The notes: a model not told the origin generated them from the sequence alone. DNA of 64,000 bases from Gonocerus acuteangulatus (GCA_946811695.1 OX328125.1:108669715-108733714); one strand, 5' to 3'. Positions 45,718-58,051 are shown, counted from the first letter of the stretch. Translations and numbers: made by a program.

Positions 45718-46743
45718 GCACTTTCCTCCGAAGGAAAGTAGCTATTGAGGTTGCACTCATGACGGAATTTATGAAAAATTTCTTCAAATCTTTATCGATC
45801 CTACCTAGTAGACACCGAAAATGACCCCCGTTAAAATTTATATATATATATATGTCTGTTAACACGATAGCGGCCAGAGTTTTTGTTTTTTCGTCACGAA
45901 ACTTGGTATATAGCATTCAATTAGCAAACGATTGAACGAGTTCGTTAACCACCAAAGTCGGTCTACCGGAAGGGGGGGTTTACCCCGAACCCAAAACACT
46001 AATTTGACTATGTCAGCCGTAATATTTGTTATATTTCATATAGAGAGAAAAGTGAGATATAAAAATGAACTAAATCGGTTCATTAGGAGGGGGGGTTTAC
46101 TCCGGACCCACAATACCAATTCGCCACTACCAGCCGTGGTTTCTGGTATATTTCGACGAAACTCGGTATTCGTAGTGGTAATCTACAGGTAAATATGTGT
46201 TGTAAAAATAAACTAAATCGGTTCATTAGAAGGGGGGGTTTACTCCGGACCCAAATTCCTAATATACTCATACCGGTCTTAATTTTCTTCTGTATTGTAA
46301 CGAAACTCGGAATACGTCGTGGGTACCTCATGAGAAAGAAGTGTTGTAAAAATGAGCTGAATCGGTCAATCGGAAAGCGAGGGTTTAATTTGTAATATTA
46401 TTTCAATAGAAAAGCCCGTCAGACGTAGGTTCACAAAACCGCCGCAAGGAGCGCTTTCTACCACTAGAGTGACTGTATACTGTTCCTGCGTTAGATCAAA
46501 ATACGATAATATGAGGTTTTTTGTATTTATTACGTAATGTAATAGGTACCATGTGTAAACATAACTCTGGAAGCAAATTAATAACTGATCAGTTACTCAT
46601 TACAAATTTAAAAGAGAACTATTCATGTTTTTATTTTATTTATGTAGGATTTTTTAAGCAAATTGTTCTGGAAAGCAGTCTACACTACCCAAATTCTGAG
46701 GAAAGTGCTTAGTTATGCAGCTCCTGCGTGACGGACTTTTTTT
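45718..46743 (-). mobile_element. Element family B, full length, minus strand
   Basis: 3' hairpin ACTTTCCTCCGAAGGAAAGT at 45720, a short TA tract at 45840-45853, three internal ~140-bp repeats, and the 5' end with GGAAAGTGCTTAGTTATGCAG and CTCCTGCGTGACGGAC at about 46730. Same structure as 12404-13585. Confidence 0.8.
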
Positions 46744-47878
46744 GGAGGGGAAGGATCAATACTTTTTGTAATTGAATTTTGAGTTGGCGTTTGGCTTGGG
46801 GGGGGGGGGGGATGACAGGAGGACAGGACGCTTAGTAGTGCGTCGAATTGTCATATATTTTTGCGAGTGGTAGAAAAGCCTTGGGGAAAAGTCCTAACTC
46901 AACTTTCCGGTGTTTTCCCTTTATTTTTAGGTTCTCTTTATCGAGAAGAATCATTTAATATCCTATATGATGGGCTTCCGAAGGAACAACAAGTTCAGAA
47001 CGGGCACCCCCCCCCCCCCCCTGGGAGCGAGTCAAACACAATTTTTCGGGATTTTTATATTTTTGCCTTTAATAACGCCCTAATGCCTATCATCGTGCAA
47101 AATTTCAAGTCTCTAGCTTTTCGGGGTGTGTCTAATAATTTGGGTGAGTCGTATAAATTCCTGTTTTCTATCGCCTATATCTCAGAAACGCTTCAATCTA
47201 AAATTATTAAACTTTCCAATTTTAATCACATCTATTAGTTTAATAACTGTGTAATATTTCATAAGCTTATTTTCAACCGATTCATAATATAATTCAGCTC
47301 TAATACATCACGTAATTTACACATGGTGTGCGTAGGCCGGGACTTGGCCTGCCGTACTACCGTGCACCTAGATATATATAAATATGTTCTGTCCATGCTA
47401 TAGCAGCCTCAAAAATAGTCCGTTTTAAGGAATTTTGGTAGGAAAGTACTTTGACTGATGCCAAAGTCTAGTGTTTATAGCAGATTTAAAATGAGCACCC
47501 AAGAAACCCCAATGAGGTAAATAACGTCGAAAACAAAAAATAATACTTTTTTCCTCCAATACCGAGAGATACCAGAGACTTTTCCGGAGAGGCAAGGCCG
47601 CCGCATCTCAGAGCCGGGCCCGGGACCAGATCACGGGCCCCCACTTCTCAGAGCCAGAATGAAAATTCTAGTACTTTGCTATAGGACTTTTGGCATTTTA
47701 AAATTATTTTCATCTTCAGTTTTGAGCAAAATGAGAATAAAAACCGACAATCGGTGCTGCAAAGGTCACTTTCGGTACTTTTTTTTCCAATTAGCGAGGA
47801 TCGGCCCGGGCCTCCACGGTGCCCAGGCCCGGGACAACTGTACCCGGTTGTCCCCCCCAAGTGGCGGCCCTGCGGAGA
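46744..47878. other. Unassigned DNA with G and C runs
   Basis: G run at about 46799-46810 and C run at 47008-47021. The open frame at 46861-47238 (125 codons) passes through the C run and shows no family signature. Confidence 0.45.
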
Positions 47879-48024
47879 GGAAAAAAGTATAATTTTTTCT
47901 TTTCAATGATATTTATCTCATTGGGTTTTCTTGGGGTGCTGATTATAAATCTGCTATTATTTTTGGTGTAAAGAAATATATAATGCAAGTTTACTTCAAA
48001 CGGAAGCATATTTATTTGAGAAAT

Positions 48025-48215
48025 GATCCCGCATTTGTGAGGAATAGTTCTCTATCTTCCCATCGCCCTGATGAAGGCTTGAAGTTCAAGCCGAAACGTC
48101 GGCACAATAAAACCATTTTTATGATAAAATGTAGTTTTATTAAGTAGCAGTGACCGAACCCCGACAATCCCTACCTTGCATCATCTACGGTCAACGATCT
48201 CCTCTCAATCTCTCA
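48025..48215 (+). mobile_element. Small hammerhead-bearing insertion (PLE- or retrozyme-like)
   Basis: A ~191-bp segment with no ORF, flanked by AGAAAT (48019-48024 and 48216-48221). The empty site is visible at about 39147-39155. It holds a hammerhead motif at 48065-48103 followed by AATAAAACCATTTTTATG. Confidence 0.65.
48065..48103 (+). ncRNA. Hammerhead ribozyme motif
   Basis: GCC, CTGATGA (48068-48074), a perfect 7-bp stem II (GGCTTGA 48076-48082 with TCAAGCC 48086-48092), GAAA (48093-48096), CGTC (48097-48100), GGC. Stem I is only 3 bp. This is the minimal type seen in Penelope-like elements. Predicted cut after 48100. Confidence 0.75.
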
Positions 48216-48365
48216 AGAAATATAAATTATTGTTTAACGATTGTATTTGTTCATTAATCTACTATCTAAAACAAATGAATTGGTGAAAGAATCATATCGA
48301 TATCATTTTCTAAGCTATATATATATATAAAATACAGCATTTTCAACCTATTTTATTTTATTTCT

Positions 48366-50069
48366 GTGCCCCTAAGGTGTATTGGACGGAACGCTCGGAA
48401 ACGTGTCGACTATTTTTCGACGTAGAATCACCAGAAAAAGATGGTCCCCAATTGTTAGAATATTTGAAGTGTACTTTAGAAGGGTGGTTTCACCCCTTAA
48501 ACGTGCGAGTGGGCCGATATAAAAAAAATACGTATCGATTATGTTCACGTGTTTAATAAATACGCAAAGTTTCAAAAAAATCGACTCCGGATACTTGGGA
48601 TGTTTCCTTGTTAGTACGACAATTAAATATCAATTTCTCCGAGCATAATTTTAATTTGCGCACATAATTTAATTAGTGTGCGCGCACGTGTGTGATGTTC
48701 TTGCGCGCGCGCGTGTGTGTGTGTGTGTGTGTGTCTGTGTGTGAGAGAGAGAGCGTGATTTGTTCAGGAGAGGCTTCAAAATTGAAAATACAGTCTTTAT
48801 ATTAAATACCTTACAATTCACATACAATAATGATTTTCATCTTGCAATAAACAAAATTATTATTTATTACTGTCGCAATTTGTCATTCTTTATTTTGTTA
48901 TATTCTATACATTACATTATAAAATCAATTATTTGGTTTGATTTAATTATTTATTTTATTTTATATTAATGTTATTATTATTATTTTTATTTATTTATTT
49001 ATATTTTTTTTTAATTTATTTTTTTTTCTCATTTATTTTTTTAAAATTTTTATTTATTTTTCTTTTTTTTGAAATTGAATATAATGAATTTATATTCTTT
49101 ACCCTTTATATAGTTTTATGTGAGCAAATCACCTTGCCGTTGTGAAGCTCCATGAATAAATAAATAAATTTTAATTTTTTATGAGATCATATAAATAAAC
49201 ATGATATTAGTTTTATTTATCAGTCGTTTTCTCCCTAAATTTCCAATAACATTATGAAATTAAGATATAATCTCAATTCAGAGTATACTGTTGTGTGCGT
49301 AAACATAATTTTAGCCCAACTTTGATGCACTATAACTCTAGAACCTGTTGAGTCTCAGTCACCAAATTGATATCATGTGTTTATGTCATAAAGAGGTGTT
49401 GTCTGTATAAATTTCATAATTTTCGACTCAGGCCCTTTTGAGATATTGTACTTCAAATATTGCGAAAAATACGATTATGGCAAACTTTGAAAAATTATTT
49501 AAATAAAAAGGGTAAAATTTCTCAAGCTTAAAACTTTTGAAGGAAGTAGTTATATAATAAATCTATGCAAGAAAAGAAAATTGAAGATGAGTCGTTCTTC
49601 CTTCTAATAATTTTGCAGCACTAAAACTCCCATCTTAAGTTTAATTTCTATCAATTTTCGTGATTTTTTTTCTTCAATTTCTATACTATTTAGAAAACAC
49701 AACGTAGGAACAAAAATCAAGAGCATATCGCTCTGATCGTTTTAGTGTTTATTCTGTTTTGATATCTATGAAATTAAGAAAGTTAGATACATTTACGTAA
49801 AACTTGTTTTCGGACAAAAAGTAGTTAAAATGGCCGGCAAAAAAAAAACTATGACCCAGAAAAATGTTTTACTGCAGGTTTGAACTGACCTGCAGCAAAA
49901 CACCTGGTTTCCTTATAGGGGAATAACTGGTAAAAAAATTAGGAAAATCAAAAATATCGAGCAACAAATTTTACGCAATTTGGGTGATTTCTAATGGATT
50001 GACCCTATTCTGAGGTAATTTCACAACTTTTGTGAGATTCGTCAGTTTGCAGAATATTTATTTCAAAGA
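48366..50069. other. AT-rich DNA, (GT)n tract and a LINE-tail-like word
   Basis: (GT)n and (GA)n at 48690-48753. CACCTTGCCGTTGTGAAGC then TCCATGAATAAATAAATAAA at 49130-49167 looks like the 3' end of a non-LTR element. I see no protein-coding sequence. Confidence 0.5.
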
Positions 50070-50082
50070 TTATTGATTCTCC

Positions 50083-50418
50083 GGGGCGAGTTTAGCACAG
50101 TGGTAGAGCACTGGACTAATAAGCTGGAGGCCTGAGTTCAAATCCCGAGCAAGCACTAAAGATTTTTTCTTCTAGTATCTTCGTTCATTGGTTGAATTCG
50201 GCCTCCCTTGACCGTCCCTAGGCCAACCCAGCCTTTAATTAATTTAATAATGGGTACCTTGGGTGCTAATGACTCTAGGCAGTCGAAGCAGCCAAGGGGA
50301 AAATCAGGCGGCCGGAGCATAGTTCTGACCACACTATCTCCCTAATGTGCCGTCTGGTCATGAATCAGATACCTCTATAGTATCTGTCCCTCAGGGCCCA
50401 CGTGGCCTGTTACGGGAC

Positions 50419-50468
<50 letters not shown>
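50083..50468 (+). mobile_element. tRNA-derived SINE S2 with target-site duplication
   Basis: Head GAGTTTAGCACAGTGGTAGAG (A box), GAGTTCAAATCCCGA (B box), body, then GGGACTGATTT and a ~45-base T tail. A 13-bp duplication TTATTGATTCTCC flanks it (50070-50082 and 50469-50481). The tail is poly(T) in the direction of the tRNA head. Confidence 0.9.
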
Positions 50469-50472
<4 letters not shown>

Positions 50473-50727
50473 TGATTCTCCAAAATGTGTCGCTAACTAA
50501 ACGTATTTAGTAATATTAACTTTCTAAAGAGTTATTCAGGTTCGAAAAAGAAATTTGTGAACATTGAAAGTGCATTAGCGTTAAAAAAAAAATGTATTGT
50601 TAATTTCAGAAAATTAATATAAGGTTGAAAAATAAAAATGTGTACAGGCAGAGAAAAATAGGGGAGTTCTACGAAAACCACGGGTTTTTTTTTCTATATA
50701 CAACCGACATATGTATGGAACTAAAAA

Positions 50728-50959
50728 TGTCCGATTTACAGGAGCTGCATTATCTTAGCTCGTATCTGTTCATATCTCTAGTTCCATTATTAGTAAAAGA
50801 ATAAAAGCAGTTATTGGTATGTCTTAATTTTTCGTGAAAAATATAAAATGATTTTAGGCGCCAAACAGGAAACTGACAGTAATCTAAGCGCAAATTGCTG
50901 CATCATCTTTCTCGAAGTTCGCTCTAGGAAAAAACTATTGCCAATACGCTTCTCATTTG

Positions 50960-51023
<64 letters not shown>

Positions 51024-51837
51024 CACGTGTCTGTCTGTTTCTTTGTTTGTTCCTTATACAAATCCACACTGTTTGACCGATTTTTACCAAACTTGGGACA
51101 CAGGTAGGTCTCGATGGACTCACAGTTCTTAGGTCACGGGCTCGAAACTGTGAACCCGAACAGTTACAGATTTGTGTTATTAGCTTTTGATATTACTAAT
51201 TTGGTTTCTTATTTATTTATTTTGGCTTTCCTGGATGCAGAAAGTAGGTGTAGCATGGCACGCCGGGTAACAGCTAGTATTTACTAAAATACTCATTATA
51301 CAGTTTTATGCACTTAAAACAAATTAATGAGAGGTAAACAAAGATAAAAACCCGTTCATAATAAATACAATGTTTCACGTCCACAAAAAGGTCCCAAAAT
51401 GTTTCATGTCAGTTAATCCAAAAATGTTTTCTAATAGTTCCTTACCTCCAAACCAGACCAAAATATAAACAACCCTAGTTTGGATGAATCTAGATAAAAA
51501 TGTCAACTATTTCTTATCATTCTAAATACCCGAACCGAAAATTAGTTACAAAACTACTTTTCTCGAAACGGTTACCGATGTCATCTTAAAAATTATTTCA
51601 TTCGTTTTCATACGTTAAAGTACTTATAAAAAGTGTACCTAAAATCCTACAAACGAAAAGGCCTAAGCGCATAGATTTTTTTTGCGCGTGAATTCCTGTT
51701 CCAGTAGGGGGTTCTGCTGTTGAACGAACTTGACCTTTTAAATTAGACAAAGTGTTTTTGTACTAAATTAAAATAAAATCAGACCATTTTGCAGCCTTTG
51801 AGAGAACGAATATATATATATATATATATATATAGAC
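50728..51837 (+). mobile_element. Diverged element family A with an H2 insertion
   Basis: The 5' end is GTCCGATTTACAGGAGCTGC, then CTTAGCTCGTATC; the interior is related to other A copies. A TA tract (50961-51022) and an H2 element (51023-51277) interrupt it; family-A text resumes at about 51285 and ends in a TA tract at 51812-51832. Confidence 0.6.
51023..51277 (+). mobile_element. Helitron-like H2 element, shortened
   Basis: Starts TCACGTGTCTGTCTG and ends GCCGGGTAACAGCTAG followed by T. The middle (about 51120-51230) differs from the other two copies. Confidence 0.6.
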
Positions 51838-52290
51838 GTTCGCGCATGCGCAATTGAACTCCTTGGTTTATCTGAACTGGCTATAGAAGAATTCAGAACA
51901 TAATAGTTTCGATCCCAGCCCTACTGCAATGGTTACCCTGATCCTACTTTAAACGTCGCTGATCGAAGCTTTGTAAGAATCCTAGACACGGGGAAGGATT
52001 GATCTCGGAGTCTGTAGAAACAGGGAGTAACACAAGGTGATCCACTCTCTCCATCTTTGTTTATTCTCAAGTATGCTGGAATATTTGGATATCTGGTTTG
52101 GATTCGGGCCAATGTTAACCACCTGAGGAAGCGGAGATTTTCAAGTGGTTCTTGCGTAACGCATTGATGAAACCAGGTTTTACCGAATGTACTGCGTAGC
52201 TGTGGAGACATTCTTCCTTTACTTCGCTGATAGCTTTGCTTCGGCTGGCGGCTGAATTACCGATAATTCAGAACTTTAATTATATGTAAT
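51838..52290 (+). pseudogene. Non-LTR reverse transcriptase fragment
   Basis: 52021-52068 encodes QGVTQGDPLSPSLFIL, a clear match to the conserved RT block (G-V-x-Q-G-D-P-L-S-P) of non-LTR retrotransposons. The frame is broken just upstream (TAG before it) and by a TGA about 33 codons on. The residues with the catalytic Y/F-x-D-D are not present. The fragment is old and has no tail that I can place. Confidence 0.75.
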
Positions 52291-52515
52291 AATAATAATG
52301 TTCTTCTAAAGATGCGACAAAATTAACCTAAGGGGTAATACTATCTTGTAACAATTTTACACCATTTTTTATGGGCTAAAAAACGTCCTTAACTAATCAA
52401 AAATGGTATCCAAGACTGTTTAAGTGAAGAAATGGGCAAAAAATACGATTTTTTGTGCAGTCACGATGCTGAGTGGACGCGATGCTAATTTGAACATACC
52501 TTTTTGAGCGAGCAT
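52291..52515. repeat. Repeat family D fragment
   Basis: Matches 24283-24420 (GGGGTAATACTATCTTGTAAC; AACTAATCAAAAATGGTATCC). Confidence 0.6.
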
Positions 52516-52773
52516 CATGGGCGAATATAGAAAATAATTTCGGGGGAGCTGGGAGAATTTCGGGGGGGGGGGGGGGAATGAGAGCATTTAGGGGGTATGG
52601 AATTCCAACAATCTAGAACTTTGAATACTTAGTCAATGAAAGAGCTATTACATCCAAAAGAAATTATTTTTTCGTAACTGAGTGATCTTATACAATTTAT
52701 TTTTATGATACATTTTTACCGATTTCGGGGGGGGGGCTGCAACCCCCTCAGCCTCCCCTTATATACGCCCATG
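52516..52773. mobile_element. Inverted-repeat element family C, short copy
   Basis: CATGGGCGAATATAG to TATATACGCCCATG; flanks GCGAGCAT and GCGAGCTT (7 of 8 match). It holds runs of G at 52563-52576 and 52727-52735. Confidence 0.7.
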
Positions 52774-53332
52774 GCGAGCTTCGATTGGTCTCTTTTAAAT
52801 AGTTAACTGGTCCTCCTTCAGTACATTTCAAAATTAAACCCCGTTTTTTTGCTATCTTTATTACAAGAAAGTATGAAAGCAAATTAAAATAGGAAAAAAA
52901 TTAACATTTCAGAACATTAAACTTTAATGTCGTTTTCTCAGACCTATGTTTTTCAAATTGGGTGATACTCTGGCGTCTTCAATTTTTGCCTGATATACTC
53001 ACTTACTTCATCCTACACCCGCACTGCTGCACGGGCGTCTAAAGAAAATAATTTCGGGAGGGATGGATGGATGGATTGGGCTTTAGGGCAAACAGCTTTC
53101 AGAGCATCATTGCCCGATCTCATTTATGTCACACTCACGTTTTTATTTTCTCGGAAAACATATACTTATGGTTTACAGTTATTATTATTTATTTTCTTGC
53201 TTTATTTTTTATTTTTATTTTTTATTTATTTTATTTTATTTTTTTTTTTTTTTTTTACTAGTATAGAAACTTCTATTTGAATGAATCGTATTTCTTTAGA
53301 TATTCACACATTTATATATACATATACACATC

Positions 53333-53380
<48 letters not shown>

Positions 53381-53546
53381 CACGTATATATATATATATA
53401 TACATATATACACATAAATACATACACATACACATATACATATACACGCATAAATACTTTTTAAATATAAGTAATAGTTTTTTTTTTTCTTTAATTATTC
53501 CTTATTCTTTTTTTTTATTTATTTATTTACTTTTTGTATATATATA

Positions 53547-53547
<1 letters not shown>

Positions 53548-53597
<50 letters not shown>

Positions 53598-53900
53598 TTT
53601 CGTTGTATAATTCAACTTTTTTTAGAAAACATATCCAGCATATTTGCATTGTCTGCTAATGCCTCTCTTATGTCTGGAGGGATATTCAATTCGTTTAATT
53701 CTACTCTGAATTGGTGGCATTCGGATATTAAATGCTTTATTGTAAAGGGTTCATTACATCTTGGGCATTTTTGAGGTTGCTCTCTTCCCATTAAATATCC
53801 ATGTGAGATTTTTGTGTGTCCGATCCTCATTCTTGTTATGACTACCTCCTCTCTTCTATTTTCCCTCGACGAGGAGTGCCAGGTGTCTACTGAGGTTTTT
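53548..53900 (-). pseudogene. Non-LTR retrotransposon 3' end, RNase H-like tail region
   Basis: Minus-strand frame ending at 53612 reads TRMRIGHTKISHGYLMGRE, then QPQKCPRCNEPFTIKHLIS and ECHQF, the C-terminal RNase H/CCHC-like end found in I- and R1-clade elements. The text before it (54016-53900) belongs to the 70-bp repeat, not the LINE. A poly(A) tail on minus corresponds to the T run at 53550-53594. Strongly 5'-truncated. Confidence 0.75.
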
Positions 53901-54111
53901 ATTTCGGGAGGGTCTGGGAGCATTTGGGGGTATGGAATACTAACAATGTAGGTCTGGGAATAGTTAGCCAATTTCGGGAGGGTCTGGGAGCATTTGGGGG
54001 TATGGAATACTAACAATGTAGAACTGGGAATAGTTAGCCAATTTCGGGAGGGTCTGGGAGCATTTGGGGGTATGGAATACTAACAATGTAGAACTGGGAA
54101 TAGTTAGCCAA
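53901..54111. repeat. 70-bp tandem repeat, three copies
   Basis: ATTTCGGGAGGGTCTGGGAG starts at 53901, 53971 and 54041. The unit is part of family C (compare 52545-52630). Confidence 0.9.
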
Positions 54112-54386
54112 TTAAAACGCGATTATACCCAAAAGAAATTATTTTTCCTGAACTAAATGACCTCATTTAATTTATTTATAAGGTTTTTAAGACACATCTT
54201 TACCGATTTCGGGGGAGGCTGCAGCCCCCCCCCCAATATACGGCCATGCTTGACTTTTCTCAGTTGTAGCACTTTCCTCCGAAGGAAAGTAACTATTGAG
54301 GTTGCACTCATGACGGAATTTTTGACAAATTTCTTCAAATCTTTATCTATCCTACCTAGTAGACACCGAAAATGACCCCCGCTAAA

Positions 54387-54447
<61 letters not shown>

Positions 54448-54450
<3 letters not shown>

Positions 54451-56157
54451 GGTGTCCCGTAAATGTCTAGTCATATTGAGAGGGGTGATAGAGGACCCTT
54501 CGGGGAACAAAAAATGTTCTATGACGATTTCCCGAATTCTCGCCCATAAGGGAGAAAACGTCGTTTCATTGTTTTATCGAGACAAACGTGGTTTTTAGAA
54601 ACATAATCGTTGTAGCTCCGTCCCAGGTGGTACTACTAGAAAGGGAGTGAAACCAATCGAAAGCTGAGTAAATTTACTATAAGACTAGTTGGGAGTAAAC
54701 GTAGAAATGAATGAATGTAAGTATGTATATCTTACCAAAAGAAGGCAATTCTAAATTTCCTGACATTTTATTGATATTTCTTTCCAGCGTTACTCCTCAA
54801 TAAGCAAGATCTGAGATTTCCGGGTTTCAGAAAAACTTTCTCATTTAACCAGCTTTCCATTCATGTATCACAATCCTGTGTTATTGAAGTATTTGAACGG
54901 TTTAAGTACAAAAGTTTAAAAAAAAACATGGATCTGTGAAAAGAAAATTATATTTTTTTCTTCAATTTATTCAAAAAGCTGAAGGGAAATATTTATTTTT
55001 ATAAATGTTTACATAAATATTAAGTAAATATTTACTTAAAACAATAAAAAAAATTACTCCCACGAATATAAAAAAAATTCCTAAAACAGTAAATAAATAA
55101 AATACACATTTATTTTGAATTTGTTAATTCAGGTAACTAATACTGCGTCCAGGAGGCGGCCATTAAAGAACCCCAACCATAACCTCAAAAATTATTATTT
55201 TTACCTAGATCACACATTTGAACACATTTTTACAGGTACTTATATTTAGAAAACAAATGCTTTACCTTAAATTAATACTGATGGCTACGCTTGTGAAACT
55301 CACTGGGATTCTGAGCCCATGCGTTTTTGTTGTGGTAATTAAAAATTCTATCCCTCATAAATAATATGTACATAGTCCTGTAAAAATGTGTTCAAATGGG
55401 TGATATAGGTAAAAATAGTAATTTTTGAGGTTAATGTATGGTTGGGGTTCCTTAATGGCCGCCTCCTGGGCCCAGTATTAGTTACCTGAATTAATAAATT
55501 CAAAATAAATGTATTTACTGTTTTAAGATTTTTTTTTTATATCCGTGGAAGTATTTTTTTTTATTCTTTTAAGTAAATATTTACTTAATATTTATGTAAA
55601 AATTTATAAAAAAAATATTTCCCTTCAGCTTTTTGAATAAATTGAAGAAAAAAATAAAATTTTCTTTTCACAGATCCATGTTTTTTTTTAAAACTTTTGT
55701 TCTTAAATCGTTCAAATACTCCAATAACACAGGGTTGTGATACATGAATGGAAAGCTGGTTAAATGAGGAAGTTTTTCTGAAACCCGGAAATCTCAGATC
55801 CTGCCCATTGAGGAGTAACGCTGGAAAGAAATATCAATAAAATGTCAGGAAATTTAGAATTGCCTTCTTTTGGTAAGATATACATACTTACATTCATTCA
55901 TTTTTACGTTTACTCCCAACTAGTCTTATAGTAAATTTACTCAGCTTTCGATTGGTTTCACACCCTTTCTAGTAGTTCTACTTGGGACGGAGCTACAACG
56001 ATTATGTTTCTAAAAACCACGTTTGTCTCGATAAAACAATAAAACGACGTTTTCTCCCTTATGGGCGAGAATTCGGGAAATCGTCATAGAACATTTTTTG
56101 TTCCCCGAAGGGTCCTCTATCACCCCTCATAATATGACTAGACATTTACGGGACACC

Positions 56158-56160
<3 letters not shown>
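54448..56160. mobile_element. Foldback element, 1.7 kb, with ~785-bp inverted arms
   Basis: Starts CAGGGTGTCCCGTAAATG and ends with its complement, each side next to TA. Arms 54448-55235 and 55378-56160 are highly similar; the loop is ~142 bp. No transposase frame is visible. It sits inside a (TA)n tract, consistent with a TA target. Confidence 0.85.
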
Positions 56161-56189
<29 letters not shown>

Positions 56190-56193
<4 letters not shown>

Positions 56194-56534
56194 GGTGAGG
56201 TTAGCTCAGTGGTAGAGCACTCGACTAATGAACTGGAGGACCAGGTTCAAAACCCGAGTGCGCACTAAAGATTTTTTCTTCTAGTGCTGCCGTTCGAGGG
56301 TTGGATTTGGGGTCCCAGATCGTCCCTAGGCTCACCCAGCCTTTAATTAATTTAATTAATAATGGGTACCTTGGGTGCCAATGACTCTAGCAGTCAAAGC
56401 AGCCAAGGGGAAAATCAGGCGGCCGGAGCATAGTATTGACCACACTATCTTGCTAGTGTGCCGTATGGTCAAGAATCAGATACCTCTACAGTATCTGCCC
56501 CTCTGGGCCCTTGTGGCCTGTTACGGGACTGATT

Positions 56535-56535
<1 letters not shown>
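56190..56535 (+). mobile_element. tRNA-derived SINE, family S2
   Basis: Head GAGGTTAGCTCAGTGGTAGA and B box AGGTTCAAAACCCGA; ends GGCCTGTTACGGGACTGATT then TA repeats. It lies between two TA tracts (56161-56189 and 56537-56590). Confidence 0.8.
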
Positions 56536-56593
<58 letters not shown>

Positions 56594-57284
56594 TGTGTGT
56601 TAACGCCAAAGACGGAAGGGTGTTTGTTTTTTCGTCACGAAACGTGGTATATAGCGTTCTTCACTCGGAAAACGATTGAGTTCGTTAACCACCAAAATCG
56701 GTCCACCGGGACGGGGGGTTTACCCGGGACCCAAAACACTAATTTGACCATGCCAACCTTGGTTTTTGTTATATTTCAACGAAACTCGGTATTCGCTGCG
56801 GTCATCTAAAAAGGAAAGTACGTTGTAAAAATAAACTAAATCCGTTCATTAGGAGGGGGAGGAGGTTTACTCCGGAGTGAAATTACTAATTTGCACGTAC
56901 CTGCCGTAATTTCTGTTGTATTGTAACGAAACTAGGAATACGTCTTGGTTATCTAATTAGAAAGAAATGTTGTAAAAATTAACTAAATCGGTCTATCGGA
57001 AGAGGGGTTTACATTGTAGTATGTTAGAATTGAACTTTCTTGTGAAACGTAAGTTGGCAAAGCTGCCGCTAGGAGTGCCCCTGTCTTGATATTACTTCTC
57101 ACGTCTACCGCTAGGCTGCTGTATCCCGTTACTGCCTCAGGCGAAAATGTGAAGTTTTCGTGTATTTATTAAGTAGATTAGTACCAAGCATACACAAAAC
57201 TCTGCAAGAAAATTATTTATAAAATTAATAATTAAAATAATTATTCTTCAACTGGCCCTTTTTTCAATCTTCTTATTTTCGTGG

Positions 57285-57599
57285 TAGGCGGAAGGTCAAA
57301 TAATAAAAACCTCACCATACAGTATCACCAACTTTATTACGTCCCTACATGTATCGCACCGCGTGTGTAGTTCACATGAACTACCATGTTTCAGGTGTGA
57401 AACATGTAGGGACCAGTGTTGGGCATTATTCGAATAAAGTATTATTCGAATGATCATTAGAATAAATTTTTAGTGAGTGATGTATAATTCACTGAATTAT
57501 CTTATTCACGCAGTACATCATGAATTATTCACAGAATTATTCGTTATTCATCATTCGTTATTATTTATTTCTAGTTGGTCTACTGAATAATCCTACTCA

Positions 57600-57648
<49 letters not shown>

Positions 57649-57925
57649 GTATTTCTGGCTGCCAACATTATAATAAATCTATCGTTATTCACTAAAACAT
57701 GCATGTTTATTCTGAATGATAATTCGAATAATTTGTGAATAAAACATAAACTTCATTCACAGAATAACGAATAAAAATAATTATTCTTCATTCATGAATG
57801 AAATAATACATTTATTCATTAATCATTATTCATCATTCTGAATAATTTTTGCCCAACACTGGTAGGGACGTAGTAAAGTTGGTGATACTGTAATGTGAGG
57901 TTTTTATTATTTGACCTTCTGCCTA
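57285..57925. mobile_element. PLE-like inverted repeat split by a hAT-like MITE
   Basis: 57293-57352 and 57862-57917 are inverted copies (GGTCAAATAATAAAAACCTC; AACTTTATTACGTCCCTAC). Near 57362-57395 a strong hairpin (GTAGTTC with GAACTAC) resembles a decayed hammerhead stem II on the minus strand, though the CUGANGA box is damaged. No ORF. Confidence 0.5.
57414..57861. mobile_element. hAT-like MITE, 448 bp
   Basis: Ends CAGTGTTGGGCA and TGCCCAACACTG; exact 8-bp duplication GTAGGGAC at 57406-57413 and 57862-57869. A (TA)n tract (57603-57647) lies in the middle. Same family as 44683-45118. Confidence 0.9.
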
Positions 57926-58051
57926 CCACGAAAATAAGAAGATTAATAATTAAAATAATTTGAATGAGTTGCCCATTACGAATTTCAAAGAGAAGAATTA
58001 TTCATGTTTTTAATTTCTTTATATAGATTATTTTAAGCAAATTATTCAGGA

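Larger units (their letters stand above)
47879..48365. repeat. Repeat family K, copy 2, carrying an insertion
   Basis: Matches 38990-39299 on both sides of a ~191-bp insertion. The junctions are AGAAAT on each side. Confidence 0.7.
53034..54248. mobile_element. Family C copy interrupted by repeats and a LINE
   Basis: Left end CACGGGCGTCTAAAG and right end ATATACGGCCATG are damaged forms of the family-C ends. Between them lie a TA/TACA repeat region (53310-53450), T runs, a reversed LINE end and a 70-bp tandem repeat. Confidence 0.5.

Noticed and set aside
46861..47238. A 125-codon protein
   Set aside because: It passes through a homopolymeric C run and has no recognisable motif.
50083..50160. 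Functional tRNA genes at the S1, S2 and S3 heads
   Set aside because: A and B boxes are present but the cloverleaf arms are not, and each head is joined to a repeated body and tail.
57360..57400. An active hammerhead in the PLE-like repeat
   Set aside because: The stem II hairpin is good, but the box reads CTGAAAC and the GAAA is replaced, so the core is broken.
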